The notes under the pieces were generated by a model. That model was not told the origin of the DNA, made no database searches, and saw only the letters and a program-made list of their open reading frames with translations. A DNA stretch of 14,297 bases from DAIDKA01 sp049792815 (GTDB lineage: Bacteria; Pseudomonadota; Gammaproteobacteria; Steroidobacterales; Steroidobacteraceae). Shown one piece after another: positions 1 through 6,786 of this stretch (position 1 is the stretch's first letter; each line of letters starts with the position of its first letter). Location of the stretch: positions 1 to 14,297 of the forward strand of contig JBARBG010000092.1 in NCBI GenBank assembly GCA_049792815.1, given 5' to 3'. The position numbers and the translations under genes are program-made.

Positions 1-164
1 GTTACCGTTGACAGCAGTTGCACGGGACTTTGCAGCAGTGTGCCTTCCGGTGGCGGCCCGTTCGACATGCCGAGTGAGCCTACGATACCGCCAATACCAT
101 CGGCCCCGCAGGCACTCACCAGCAGCATGCAAATCGCAGGTAAAACCAGCCTCTTGTCGATCAT
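1..164 (-). CDS. Lipoprotein, N-terminal part (runs off left edge)
   Basis: On the minus strand an ATG at 162-164 opens a frame that stays open to the window edge (54 codons). The product begins MIDKRLVLPAICMLLVSACG: a positively charged start, a hydrophobic stretch and a lipobox V-S-A-C, so the mature protein should begin at Cys19 and be lipid-anchored in the envelope. A Gly-rich segment follows, then a Pro-rich one (NGPPPEG). No strong Shine-Dalgarno sequence is visible before the ATG. The gene is divergent from the unknown protein that starts near 212, so the roughly 47 bp between them would hold both promoters if both starts are right. Function is unknown because only the N-terminus is present. 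A longer rightward frame overlaps this region, but the lipoprotein signal makes the leftward reading more credible here. Confidence 0.72.
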   Translation of the reverse strand, partial: MIDKRLVLPAICMLLVSACGADGIGGIVGSLGMSNGPPPEGTLLQSPVQLLSTV

Positions 165-211
165 CAATAGTCCGGTGCGCAGCCCTGGTCAAGGTTCGAC
201 AAGGCAGCATA

Positions 212-715
212 GTGGTCCGTTCCCTGCCCGGTACGCAAGCCGCACCGGGCGGTATATTCGCGCCATCACACGCGCTGCCGTATACACAAGACACCTCTCC
301 CGCCAAGCCAGAGTTCCTCGGGCTACTGACGTCGTTGTTCGGCGACGTAGGCAATCGCCTACAGTTTGCCAACGCCTCGCTGGCGCGCAAGGATCTCGCC
401 ACAGTGGATTCGCAATTTGCGGATCCCGATTTCCCAATCTGGCAGGGAGCCGATATGTACGAGTTGATTCTGACGGTGATGGTGACGTTTGGCGCGCCGG
501 TCGCGGATATAGATGGTCACGGAGTAGCCATGGTTACGCAGCGTTATGTCGTGGCGGTCCAGGGATTCGCGACCAAGGAGGACTGTTTGAGTTTTGACGG
601 TTATCAGAATCTCGAGAGCTCCCTCACCAGCACCTTCGGTTCACAGACCAAGGTCACCCCCGAGACGACGGCGAATTGCAAGTTGCAGCGAGTCGCCGCG
701 ACGGCCAGTAACTAG
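212..715 (+). CDS. Protein of unknown function (start uncertain)
   Basis: The frame is open from position 8, but its first 60-70 codons are Arg/Cys/Ser-rich, overlap the leftward lipoprotein and do not look like protein. From about position 212 the composition becomes protein-like and third positions become GC-rich. GTG 212 is the first plausible start, with a weak AAGG 8-10 nt upstream; it gives 167 residues. A later ATG at 455 (MYELILTVMV) is the alternative. Visible features are an amphipathic segment (FLGLLTSLFGDVGNRLQFAN), an acidic/aromatic segment (DPDFPIWQGADMYE), beta-like strands (QRYVVAVQGF) and two cysteines (DCLSF and NCKLQ) that could pair if the protein is exported. No signal peptide is visible, so its location is unclear. 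It is not recognised as a known family. It converges on the M56 gene with a 56-bp gap. Confidence 0.55.
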   Translation: MVRSLPGTQAAPGGIFAPSHALPYTQDTSPAKPEFLGLLTSLFGDVGNRLQFANASLARKDLATVDSQFADPDFPIWQGADMYELILTVMVTFGAPVADIDGHGVAMVTQRYVVAVQGFATKEDCLSFDGYQNLESSLTSTFGSQTKVTPETTANCKLQRVAATASN

Positions 716-771
716 GCAATCAGGAGAGGGGCAATCCCAGGCGCCTCGGCGGCCGTGCACCTCAACCGCGT

Positions 772-2097
772 CTACTTGGGGAGCGTCCGCTCCACCTGCG
801 ATGCAAGAGTCCTGGCTTCCTGCGCGCTCAGCCCGGTGATTTGAAATTGGGAGCCAAAGGCCGACCTGATGACCGCGTCCGAGATCACCTGCCGAGCCGT
901 GGGGTCCACATACACCACAGCCATGCGGTTGCCGATATTTTCTCGGGTCGTGCGTAACATCAAGGCTGCGCTTCGCTCATCAAGCCGAATCTGAACGGCA
1001 ATTCCATATTTGGTCTGCGTCACGTTTACCTGGGCCGGTTTTACAGCAACCTGCCGCCGCAGAAGAATTGGGCGGCCATTCCTCTGCTGATAAAGCCGAT
1101 CGCCAGGGGGCAGCTGGCCGGTCTGCTGGGCCAAGTAGGCGTCACTTCGGTTGTCGACCAGGTAGAACTCGAGGCTCGCAACCCGCTGCGCAGCCAAGGT
1201 CGCCGCCCGTCCTGACGGTACTGCGGCCAGCGCAACCAGCACGAGAATGGCAGTGATGAGCAAAGCGTTCTGCCGCCATCCTATGTGCGCGCGCGGCATT
1301 GATTCCTCCGCGAGCTTCTTTAGCCGTCGACTCAGCGTATTTGGTGCCGCCATGGCGACCGTAGCCGAAAAGAGCTGCGGCGTCGACGCGACGCGACGCA
1401 GGACAGCGGCGTAAGTCGCTCTGTCACCGATCGCGGTGGCCGCCGCCTCGTCGCTGGTCAGTTCGCTCAGTACCTGCACCCGCCAATACAGCAAGTGTGC
1501 CAGGGGATTGAACCAAAAGATGACCCGGTACACAGCGACCAGCCACATCCGGTAGCAATCGTGGTTACGTATATGGGCGACCTCGTGCGCCAATACTGCC
1601 ACCAGCATGGACCGATCCCAGGACTCATACGCAGACGGGAGCAGAATCGTTGACCCGAAGGACGCCGGTGTTCGCATCTTGTTGCTGACGCGGACGTCAA
1701 TGGCGGGCGTAGACAATCCCGGCAGCCGTAACGCATTACGGCATAGCTGCGCGCCCAACCACAGTCCAATGATCAATCGCGCTGCCCACACCGTCGCGCC
1801 AAGCAGGTAGATGGTCAGACACAGCTGTGCGCCGCGGGTTGCCGTCAACTCGGAATTCATACCCACCAGTGTTGACGGTGAGATTGCAGGCGGAGAAAGC
1901 GGTATGCCGAGCGGCGACCCAATGGCCGCGACCGCCCATGACAGCAGTGGCATCGCCAGCGATGCCACCGTGACCAGCGTCCAGGCATTTTTTTCGGCCG
2001 CAAGGTCCCGCAACCGGAACGCCTTCAGAACGCCCCATGTCAACCCCAGCAATGCGCTGCCACGCAGGGCAGCTTCGATCACAGCCGCGAGCATCAT
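772..2097 (-). CDS. M56 (BlaR1/MecR1-type) membrane metalloprotease with C-terminal SecD P1-head-like domain
   Basis: A 441-residue integral membrane zinc protease. Hydrophobic segments lie at about 12-28, 38-60, 90-115 and 278-296. The zinc site is HEVAH (171-175) with Glu212 in SELTSDE as the likely third ligand, as in M56 peptidases. In BlaR1 and MecR1 the C-terminal domain is an extracytoplasmic penicillin-binding sensor and protease activation leads to loss of the BlaI/MecI repressor. Here, after the last membrane segment, residues 308-440 contain no serine-transpeptidase motifs. They follow instead the E. coli SecD first periplasmic domain: LEFYLVD, GQLPPGDRLY, GRPILLRRQV, VQIRLDERS, TRENIGNRMAVVY, FQITGLSAQEA, then a final helix ending TLPK. 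The start ATG overlaps the repressor stop by 4 bp, so the two genes are translationally coupled. The role as a repressor antagonist is an inference from family and operon; the signal sensed is unknown. Confidence 0.9.
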   Translation of the reverse strand: MMLAAVIEAALRGSALLGLTWGVLKAFRLRDLAAEKNAWTLVTVASLAMPLLSWAVAAIGSPLGIPLSPPAISPSTLVGMNSELTATRGAQLCLTIYLLGATVWAARLIIGLWLGAQLCRNALRLPGLSTPAIDVRVSNKMRTPASFGSTILLPSAYESWDRSMLVAVLAHEVAHIRNHDCYRMWLVAVYRVIFWFNPLAHLLYWRVQVLSELTSDEAAATAIGDRATYAAVLRRVASTPQLFSATVAMAAPNTLSRRLKKLAEESMPRAHIGWRQNALLITAILVLVALAAVPSGRAATLAAQRVASLEFYLVDNRSDAYLAQQTGQLPPGDRLYQQRNGRPILLRRQVAVKPAQVNVTQTKYGIAVQIRLDERSAALMLRTTRENIGNRMAVVYVDPTARQVISDAVIRSAFGSQFQITGLSAQEARTLASQVERTLPK

Positions 2098-2483
2098 TTG
2101 CCTCCGGGAGTATCCTTTTTGAGCTTATCCATGAGACGCCGCAGGTCACGCTGACTGAGAACCTTGGCCTCGATCATGCCCAGAAGTACGGCGTCAACCG
2201 ATCCATCACAGAACCAATCTGCTACTCGCTGAACGGCGCGGGCAGCAAGATATGCGGGCGTCTTCACGGCCCGGTAGAGATAGGTCCGCTGCTCCACGCC
2301 GTGGGCGAGATAGCCCTTTGCTTCCAGGCGTGTGAGTACCGTCCGAACAGTCGACTCTTTGAGCGGGCGCCGCAGCGCCTGCCGGACCTGATCGGCACTT
2401 GCCTCACCCGATCTCCAGACTATCTGGAGCACGTCGCGTTCGAGTTCTCCGAGGTCCTTGCGCATACGCCTCTCATTCGACAC
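2094..2483 (-). CDS. BlaI/MecI/CopY-family transcriptional repressor
   Basis: A 129-residue winged-helix repressor. The N-terminal region LGELERDVLQIVW followed by SADQVRQAL is typical of the family. The recognition helix is near 42-59 (KESTVRTVLTRLEAKGYL) and a wing YLYRAV follows. The C-terminal dimerisation part, WFCDGSVDAVLLGMIE, also fits. The frame opens at GTG 2483, but ATG 2465 (giving MRKDLGELE) has GAGAGG just upstream and matches the usual family N-terminus, so the true protein may be six residues shorter. It is the first gene of an operon with the M56 protease (ATGA overlap). A perfect dyad, TGTAGCGCTACA at 2486-2497, touches its start and suggests autorepression. The Asn-Phe site cut in staphylococcal BlaI is not visible, so the mode of inactivation may differ. 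Confidence 0.93.
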   Translation of the reverse strand: MSNERRMRKDLGELERDVLQIVWRSGEASADQVRQALRRPLKESTVRTVLTRLEAKGYLAHGVEQRTYLYRAVKTPAYLAARAVQRVADWFCDGSVDAVLLGMIEAKVLSQRDLRRLMDKLKKDTPGGK

Positions 2484-2485
2484 TT

Positions 2486-2497
2486 TGTAGCGCTACA
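2486..2497. promoter_or_regulatory. Perfect 12-bp dyad at the repressor start, candidate operator
   Basis: TGTAGCGCTACA is a perfect palindrome ending 3 bp from the GTG start and 21 bp from the alternative ATG of the BlaI-type gene. BlaI/MecI repressors bind dyads built from TACA/TGTA half-sites, so TGTA and TACA arms at this position suit an autoregulatory operator. Binding is inferred from family and position. Confidence 0.55.
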
Positions 2498-2524
2498 GAA
2501 CGTAGCATATAAGTGTTGATTCGT

Positions 2525-2536
2525 CTATCCGGATAG
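2525..2536. promoter_or_regulatory. Perfect 12-bp dyad in the divergent intergenic region
   Basis: CTATCCGGATAG is a perfect palindrome whose centre is 39 bp from that of the dyad at the repressor start. It lies in the divergent region between the repressor operon and the VOC gene. It has no TACA/TGTA arms, so it could be a second operator or a site for another regulator. Confidence 0.35.
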
Positions 2537-2556
2537 CGCACCGCGGGCCAGCGCCT

Positions 2557-2574
2557 GGCAGTGGGATAACTGCC
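2557..2574. promoter_or_regulatory. Interrupted inverted repeat upstream of the VOC gene
   Basis: GGCAGT and ACTGCC flank a 6-bp spacer. This third dyad in the same intergenic region lies just upstream of a good -10-like hexamer, TATGAT (2594-2599), which would drive the rightward VOC gene. No convincing -35 was found 16-18 bp upstream of that hexamer, which would fit an activated or repressed promoter. Confidence 0.3.
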
Positions 2575-2652
2575 TGTTTATGCTTGACTGTTATATGATT
2601 GCCCGGAAGACTCGAATCGAATCGCATCTAACTGTATCCAGGGGAACGCAAT

Positions 2653-3138
2653 ATGCGACGAACTATAAAGACCATACTGGGGCTGGCGGCGGCGACCTGG
2701 TTGACATGGGTTCATGCGGACGTCACGGTGCTGGCGGTTCGGCTTGGGGCGAAGGATGTCGTCGCGCTTGCCAAGTTTTACGACGCGGCATTTGGCCTGA
2801 AGGAGATCGACCACGTCGGGCAGCCGCCGACGGAGATCATCATGCGCTACGGCGCCACGGTTGCTGCAGCCAAAGCCGGCTCATCGCCCGAGTTTCTCGT
2901 TGCGCGCCGCGATCCCAACGCAGCCAATGACCCGATTACACATGCGGTCTTCCATGTGTCGGATATTGGCGCCACGGTGGTGGCCGCGAAAGCCGCGGGC
3001 GCAACGATGAAGGGCGACGTGGCTTCAATCTCCATCGGTGGCATGCCGCTGAAGACCGCGACATTGATCGATCCTGACGGCAATGTACTTGAGCTCATGC
3101 AGCTACCCAAGGGCGTCAGCCACCTGCGGCATCCGTAA
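2653..3138 (+). CDS. Exported VOC-family (glyoxalase-fold) protein
   Basis: A 161-residue protein. Residues 1-22 form a signal peptide (RR, then TILGLAAATWLTWVHA, likely cleaved before DVTV). The mature part has the two beta-alpha-beta-beta-beta modules of the vicinal oxygen chelate fold: VVALAKFYDAAFGLKEIDHV in the first and THAVFHVSDIGATVVAAKAAGA, then IDPDGNVLELMQLPKG, in the second. VOC members include glyoxalase I, dioxygenases and antibiotic-binding proteins. His97 and Glu147 sit at the usual metal positions of the second module. In the first module the usual start-strand histidine appears to be replaced (VTVLAVRLGAKD), so metal chemistry may be altered or absent. AGGGG 8 nt before ATG 2653 is a good ribosome-binding site. 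The gene is divergent from the BlaI-type repressor and may share its control. Substrate unknown. Confidence 0.88.
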   Translation: MRRTIKTILGLAAATWLTWVHADVTVLAVRLGAKDVVALAKFYDAAFGLKEIDHVGQPPTEIIMRYGATVAAAKAGSSPEFLVARRDPNAANDPITHAVFHVSDIGATVVAAKAAGATMKGDVASISIGGMPLKTATLIDPDGNVLELMQLPKGVSHLRHP

Positions 3139-3377
3139 CGATTGCGGCGGCGCGCACAGCGCGCGCGGGCATCTTGTGAGCCGCGTCGCGTGTGCGCAAG
3201 GCGCTGCCGTGGCTTTAGCTCTTTAAATCAATAAGTTGCCTTCGCCATGCCCCATGCGGATAGCGCCCTGCCCCACGATGTACCGGAGCCACCGAGTACC
3301 CAGCTCACTCATTTGGCGAGTGTAGAATTGCCCGATTGCGCCCGCTGGGCGCCGCCCGACCGCACCGGAGACCCCGA

Positions 3378-4061
3378 ATGACCGCCCTACAGATCTTCGC
3401 CGCGCTGATCACCAACCCACGCCGTGCCTTCGCCGAAATAGAGAAGAATCCGCGGTTTGCGGTACCGATGATCGTGCTGCTGGTGTGCACTGTCGGCGTG
3501 GTCGTCTGGTTCTACGCGAGCATCGATATTGACTCGTTTATCAACAAAACGCTCGCCGGGCGGGGACTGAACGCCGCGCAGCGCGCTCAGGCCGCAGCCT
3601 TTATGACGCGCAACACCCTGATGGGTAGTGCGCTGATCGGGGGCATTCTGGGTCTCTTCGTCATACAGCTCGTGGAAGCCTTCTACTTTTTCTTCATCTA
3701 CGAGTTCCTCGATGTACGAAAGTCATTCCGGCAATGGTTTGCGTTCACCTGGTGGTGCGGCCTGCCGCAGGTGATCAGCGCGGTAGCGACTGCCGTCCTG
3801 CTTTTGCTGGGTCATTCGGCGGCTTCGGTCGACGTTTTGTCACCGTTTTCCCTGAACGCACTGTTCTATCACTTCGATCCTGACGATAGCGGCTATTCTT
3901 TATTGAACAGCATTACGCTGGTGCAACCGCTGAGCATAGTGTTGATGGTGATCGGCGCGCGCACCTGGTCGGAGCGCTCATGGGTGCTCAGCGGTGTAGT
4001 CGTCATTCTGCCCCGGTTGTTGCTTTACGGTGCCTGGGCTTGGTTCGTCTTCCTCAGGTGA
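3378..4061 (+). CDS. Yip1-domain integral membrane protein
   Basis: A 227-residue membrane protein. Start ATG 3378 is chosen because CGGAG lies 7 nt upstream; the frame is open further upstream, but that part is Arg/Pro-rich and unlike protein. The N-terminus LQIFAALITNPRRAFAEIEKNP is the typical opening of bacterial Yip1/YIP1-family proteins (helix, then NP..AF..I...P). Membrane segments lie at about 30-48, 82-110, 128-146, 178-195 and 204-224. Aromatic clusters (FYFFFIYEF, WFAFTWWCGLP) lie in the core. Family function in bacteria is poorly defined; membrane-trafficking roles are known only for the eukaryotic homologues. It stands alone: 239 bp separate it from the VOC gene and about 200 bp from the next gene. 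No clear promoter was seen. Confidence 0.83.
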   Translation: MTALQIFAALITNPRRAFAEIEKNPRFAVPMIVLLVCTVGVVVWFYASIDIDSFINKTLAGRGLNAAQRAQAAAFMTRNTLMGSALIGGILGLFVIQLVEAFYFFFIYEFLDVRKSFRQWFAFTWWCGLPQVISAVATAVLLLLGHSAASVDVLSPFSLNALFYHFDPDDSGYSLLNSITLVQPLSIVLMVIGARTWSERSWVLSGVVVILPRLLLYGAWAWFVFLR

Positions 4062-4202
4062 GCAGGGGATAAGCATCGGCTTACGGCAAGCTGTCTTTTG
4101 ATCCCCGCGCTGCAGGGCGCGCCTTGGTCGGCGTGACCCGCATCACAGCCTTCTGCTCAGAAACTGTGCATAGATGGCTCAATGTCGTCTTATGTGCGCG
4201 TA

Positions 4203-4218
4203 CGTCCCGGATGGGACG
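4203..4218 (+). promoter_or_regulatory. Hairpin in the leader of the small Cys protein
   Basis: CGTCCC and GGGACG form a 6-bp stem with a 4-nt GGAT loop about 40 nt upstream of ATG 4259. It could affect the mRNA 5' end but has no recognised riboswitch or terminator features. The rest of 4062-4258 shows no gene I can support. Confidence 0.25.
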
Positions 4219-4258
4219 AGTACGGATCTGAAATGAGGCTGATTGAAGGAGGCCCACA

Positions 4259-4624
4259 ATGCTCAAGGGACTAAGAGCTCTGGTCGGCAAAACTCAGCGC
4301 GTTGAGCCGGCAAAGACTCCCGCACGCAGCGCGGCGCCAAAACCCGCGACCGCCAGCGGCGACTATCGCGCGGTCTCGGTGGCACCGGGCAAGGACTGTT
4401 GCGCGGCCGCGAACGCCACTGCCGGCAAGCGCTATCTGTTTCGCGAAGCCCCTCGCCTGCCCTTGGATGACTGCACGATGGCGCCAAGCTGCTCCTGCAA
4501 GTTCAAGAAGGTCTCGGACCGCCGTGGCCGCGACCGCCGTCAGGTCGGCGCGATTGGAACTGGCCGCGAGTTTGAAGGTCCGGAGAATCGCAAGCAGAAA
4601 GAACGCAGATCGGAAAAAGATTGA
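4259..4624 (+). CDS. Small conserved cysteine-containing protein of unknown function
   Basis: A 121-residue soluble protein with an excellent ribosome-binding site (AGGAGG, 6 nt before ATG 4259). After a basic, Ala/Pro-rich N-terminus (1-35) comes a compact core: DYRAVSVAPGKDCCAAANATAGKR, then YLFREAPRLPLDDC, then CSCKF and DRRGRDRR (about 35-94). Cys47, 48, 72, 78 and 80 could form a metal or redox site. I recall this pattern (RAVS...PG..C..A...G.R.L..EAP.LPL..C....C.C.....DRR..DRR) from unannotated proteobacterial proteins, but know no function for it. The tail (95-121) is charged and probably disordered. It may be transcribed alone. Confidence that it is a real gene is high; nothing is claimed about its activity. 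Confidence 0.8.
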   Translation: MLKGLRALVGKTQRVEPAKTPARSAAPKPATASGDYRAVSVAPGKDCCAAANATAGKRYLFREAPRLPLDDCTMAPSCSCKFKKVSDRRGRDRRQVGAIGTGREFEGPENRKQKERRSEKD

Positions 4625-4909
4625 CGTTTGACGCCCGACAACCGCAGCAGAAGAACTGGCGTCGTCGGCAGTTCGTCGGCACCATCGAGATGGTGGGGTG
4701 TGTGGGAATCGAAGTGGGACTTATTTCTTTGATTCCGCTATGTTCCGAACACCGAATGGTGCAGTTACCCCTCGGGTTACCCCCACGCAACGCGAAATAC
4801 CTGTGTCACTCGCCCGGATTTTGCTTGGAATGCCCACCGACTCAAGACCCGCAGCAGACCCGCGGTACGAATTGTGGAGAGCCGCATGGGCAATCACGCA
4901 GCGACGCTT

Positions 4910-5290
4910 TCACGAGCCGGCTGCGCCACGGGCTGCGAGTTCCTCGGCCGTACCAGGAGTAACGGCCCAGTCCCGGTTCCACCTACTGCGCATCATCAGC
5001 CACTGAGGCCACTGAGCCTGTGTAATGCAGGCTTCCCGTGTTTGGGCATGCGCATCCGATACGATGTTCATATCAGGTAGATTCAAGAATTGACGGTAAA
5101 GGGGAAACAGTGGATCGTCCGCAACCTCCTCCGGGACAACCGGGGGGACTACCCACTCGCGTGGTGCGCAGTAGTAGTTCTGGCCTTTGATCCTGACATA
5201 CCTAAGACCGTAGTCTTCCGGCTTCAGGGTTGCGCATCCGACGAGCAGCAATGCACTGTTGAGAATGACGAAACCTGTGAAGTGTTTCAT
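4910..5290 (-). CDS. Small lipoprotein of unknown function
   Basis: A 126-residue protein. MKHFTGFVILNSALLLVGCA has a classical lipoprotein signal with lipobox L-V-G-C and Cys19 as the acylated residue. The mature part is aromatic- and Pro-rich (YYCAPREWVVPPVVPEE, LFPLYRQFLNLPDMN, ITQAQWPQWLMMRSRWNRDW) and ends in a low-complexity Ala/Gly tail. GAGG lies 6 nt before the ATG. Asp/Glu immediately after the lipobox is absent, so export to the outer membrane by Lol is plausible. Its ATG overlaps a TGA that closes another leftward frame (GTATGA), which suggests a coupled upstream gene now broken. No known family was recognised. The 285 bp between its stop and 4624 contain nothing I can support. 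Confidence 0.78.
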   Translation of the reverse strand: MKHFTGFVILNSALLLVGCATLKPEDYGLRYVRIKGQNYYCAPREWVVPPVVPEEVADDPLFPLYRQFLNLPDMNIVSDAHAQTREACITQAQWPQWLMMRSRWNRDWAVTPGTAEELAARGAAGS

Positions 5291-5632
5291 ACAACCTCGC
5301 TTGTCGTGATCTTGGCACTCGCGCGGGGGTATAAGTCTCGGTTCCCGAGGGACCAGCGCAAGCCGACGCCGTACCGGAATGCTAATACTCGCGGCTCATG
5401 CGCACCACCTCGATTTGTAACAGTCGATAACGCTGCCTCAACCGGCACCTGTGGCAGATCGGGATGCTTGGCGTCGCCGCCAAGCCAGATGTAAACGGCA
5501 GACGCTCGGCAGACTGCTCATGGTCACCTCACAACCCGCCAAGATGAACGCGTTGAACAGACCGGTAGCGTCGTTCCGCAAGCACATGCCGGTTACAGTG
5601 TAGGCTCGCGAACGAATCTGTTCGTCTGGCAT
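5287..5632 (-). pseudogene. Probable frameshifted gene (possible lipoprotein) upstream of the small lipoprotein
   Basis: On the minus strand a frame from about 5517 to TGA 5287-5289 reads like protein: SAVYIWLGGDAKHPDLPQVP, then VEAALSTVTNRGG, FRYGVGLRWSLGNRDLYP and ITTSEVV. It has no ATG, GTG or TTG start before the protein-like part, and in-frame stops lie just upstream. Its stop overlaps the next ATG as GTATGA, as in coupled operon genes. The frame one base away, from ATG 5632, contains LFNAFILAGCEVTMSSLP, which has a lipobox-like L-A-G-C. Skipping one base near 5506 joins LP to ASAVYIW in a continuous product. The simplest reading is a small exported protein gene broken by a 1-nt insertion; a sequencing error is the alternative. 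Function unknown. Confidence 0.4.
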
Positions 5633-5722
5633 GCGATGCAGTCGCCTTCGGCGACGACTGTTCCTCGCCGAATTGAGCGATCGTAAAATCCGGTCAAGAT
5701 GGACATGAAATAGTGATCCTGC

Positions 5723-6520
5723 TTAAGTGCCACGCGGAGGCAGCGAAAGCACTGCTCGCCGCTGCCAGTGCCTACACGTCACAACGACGGTCACGATCCC
5801 TATCGCACTACAGATAAACGGACACGCGTCCCAACATATGCGAGTCAGCGATTCAGAGTGGTGAATATCGGAATTCGCCATCCAGTTTGCTCGTGCAACG
5901 GCAGGTACAATCGCGAGGATTATGACGGGCATAGCCGCATCGCGATATAGAATCATCGCCGGAAGCGCCAAAAGAGCGCTCATTGCAAGCCCAAAGCCAA
6001 TGGCACCACATAGCATCAAACCAATATGGCCTGCCGGGCCCGCACCAGATTGAAGGTTCATACCCCATGCGGCACCGAAAAGACTAATCAATCCCAGTAA
6101 CGGAAAGACACTTGCAACAAATATTCGGCGTCGTACGTGTCCGGGTGCGACCCACCCAACTAGCACGAGCAGGCCAATGCCTACCACGAGCCGCAGCAGG
6201 CCACGCGCGTCGTCGGACAAACCCAGTAACAACGGCGGCACGCCATACCAGATCAAGCGTCCGATTAGGAAGTGAGCTGCAAGGTAAAGTGCCGGAATGA
6301 CCAATAGACAGTTGATAACTGGCTTGATGGCGCCGATGGCGTGCTCGATGCGCACTGCCGAGATAAACCCCATGGGCCAGATCACGGCCTGCACGTTGTT
6401 GTCGCGCGAATCCAGCTGGTGAGCGATGAACAAAACACGGGCAGGTAGGTGCGCCCGGTCGTTACAAGTGGCGCGACAGGCCATTTTATTCGCCAGGACC
6501 CGCATTAACCTCGGCGTCAC
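5723..6520 (-). CDS. Polytopic membrane protein of unknown function
   Basis: A frame of 265 residues from GTG 6520, which has AAGGGC about 6 nt upstream. Residues 1-50 are Cys/Arg-rich and not typical of a membrane protein, so ATG 6373 (MGFISAVRIEH) is a possible later start, though it lacks a clear ribosome-binding site. Hydrophobic segments are at about 66-90, 108-125, 134-151, 166-190, 197-209 and a weaker one at 236-249. Charged loops include LSDDARG and APGHVRRR. The tail (SLTRICWDACPFICSAIG and on) is again Cys-rich. No family was recognised. A triple 11-bp repeat ends 118 bp upstream in the same orientation, relative to the gene, as the copy before the response-regulator gene, so this gene is a candidate target of that regulator. 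Confidence 0.6.
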   Translation of the reverse strand: MTPRLMRVLANKMACRATCNDRAHLPARVLFIAHQLDSRDNNVQAVIWPMGFISAVRIEHAIGAIKPVINCLLVIPALYLAAHFLIGRLIWYGVPPLLLGLSDDARGLLRLVVGIGLLVLVGWVAPGHVRRRIFVASVFPLLGLISLFGAAWGMNLQSGAGPAGHIGLMLCGAIGFGLAMSALLALPAMILYRDAAMPVIILAIVPAVARANWMANSDIHHSESLTRICWDACPFICSAIGIVTVVVTCRHWQRRAVLSLPPRGT

Positions 6521-6637
6521 GTTCTGCCCTTATTGCTAACACAGGCACATGTGAGGTCATCATCGCCGTTGCAAGGCGCTCCATTCCCGACGGCGTTCCC
6601 CGGTCTCCCGAGTGCATATGGATTGAATGACGTCCAA

Positions 6638-6670
6638 ATTAAAGGAACATTAAAGGGCCTTTAGAAACCG
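6638..6670 (-). promoter_or_regulatory. Triple 11-bp direct repeat, site 1 (candidate response-regulator box)
   Basis: On the plus strand ATTAAAGGAAC (6638), ATTAAAGGGCC (6649) and TTTAGAAACCG (6660) follow each other with exact 11-bp phasing. Read on the minus strand these are TTTAAT-type hexamers with 5-bp spacers, the layout of PmrA/BqsR-type boxes. Ten bp further toward the membrane-protein gene is TTCAAT (minus strand, 6622-6627), which has counterparts at the same distance in sites 2 and 3 and may be a -10 element. Confidence 0.6.
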
Positions 6671-6786
6671 CCTCGTCCTGCGCGCCTGAGGACTCCGAGG
6701 CCATACCAGGACAAACAACGCGGCGGCGCAAAACTGTTGGCGCCGTGACGTCACGCGGCCACTTGGTCGGCAAAAAGAAGCTGAGA

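Noticed and set aside
2037..2519. 160-codon rightward frame across the BlaI-type gene
   Set aside because: Antisense shadow of a clear winged-helix repressor; no domain or ribosome-binding site.
3146..3170. GCGCGC hairpin after the VOC gene as a terminator
   Set aside because: Stem is short and simple-sequence, with no T-run after it.
4081..4290. Leftward 69-codon frame between the Yip1-type and Cys-protein genes
   Set aside because: The last 30 residues have good codon use, but no ribosome-binding site or family was seen and it overlaps the start of the Cys-protein gene.
5582..5660. Minus-strand GDCIACQT, like a cytochrome c haem motif
   Set aside because: The motif lacks the CxxCH histidine and the frame stops soon after; no other cytochrome features.
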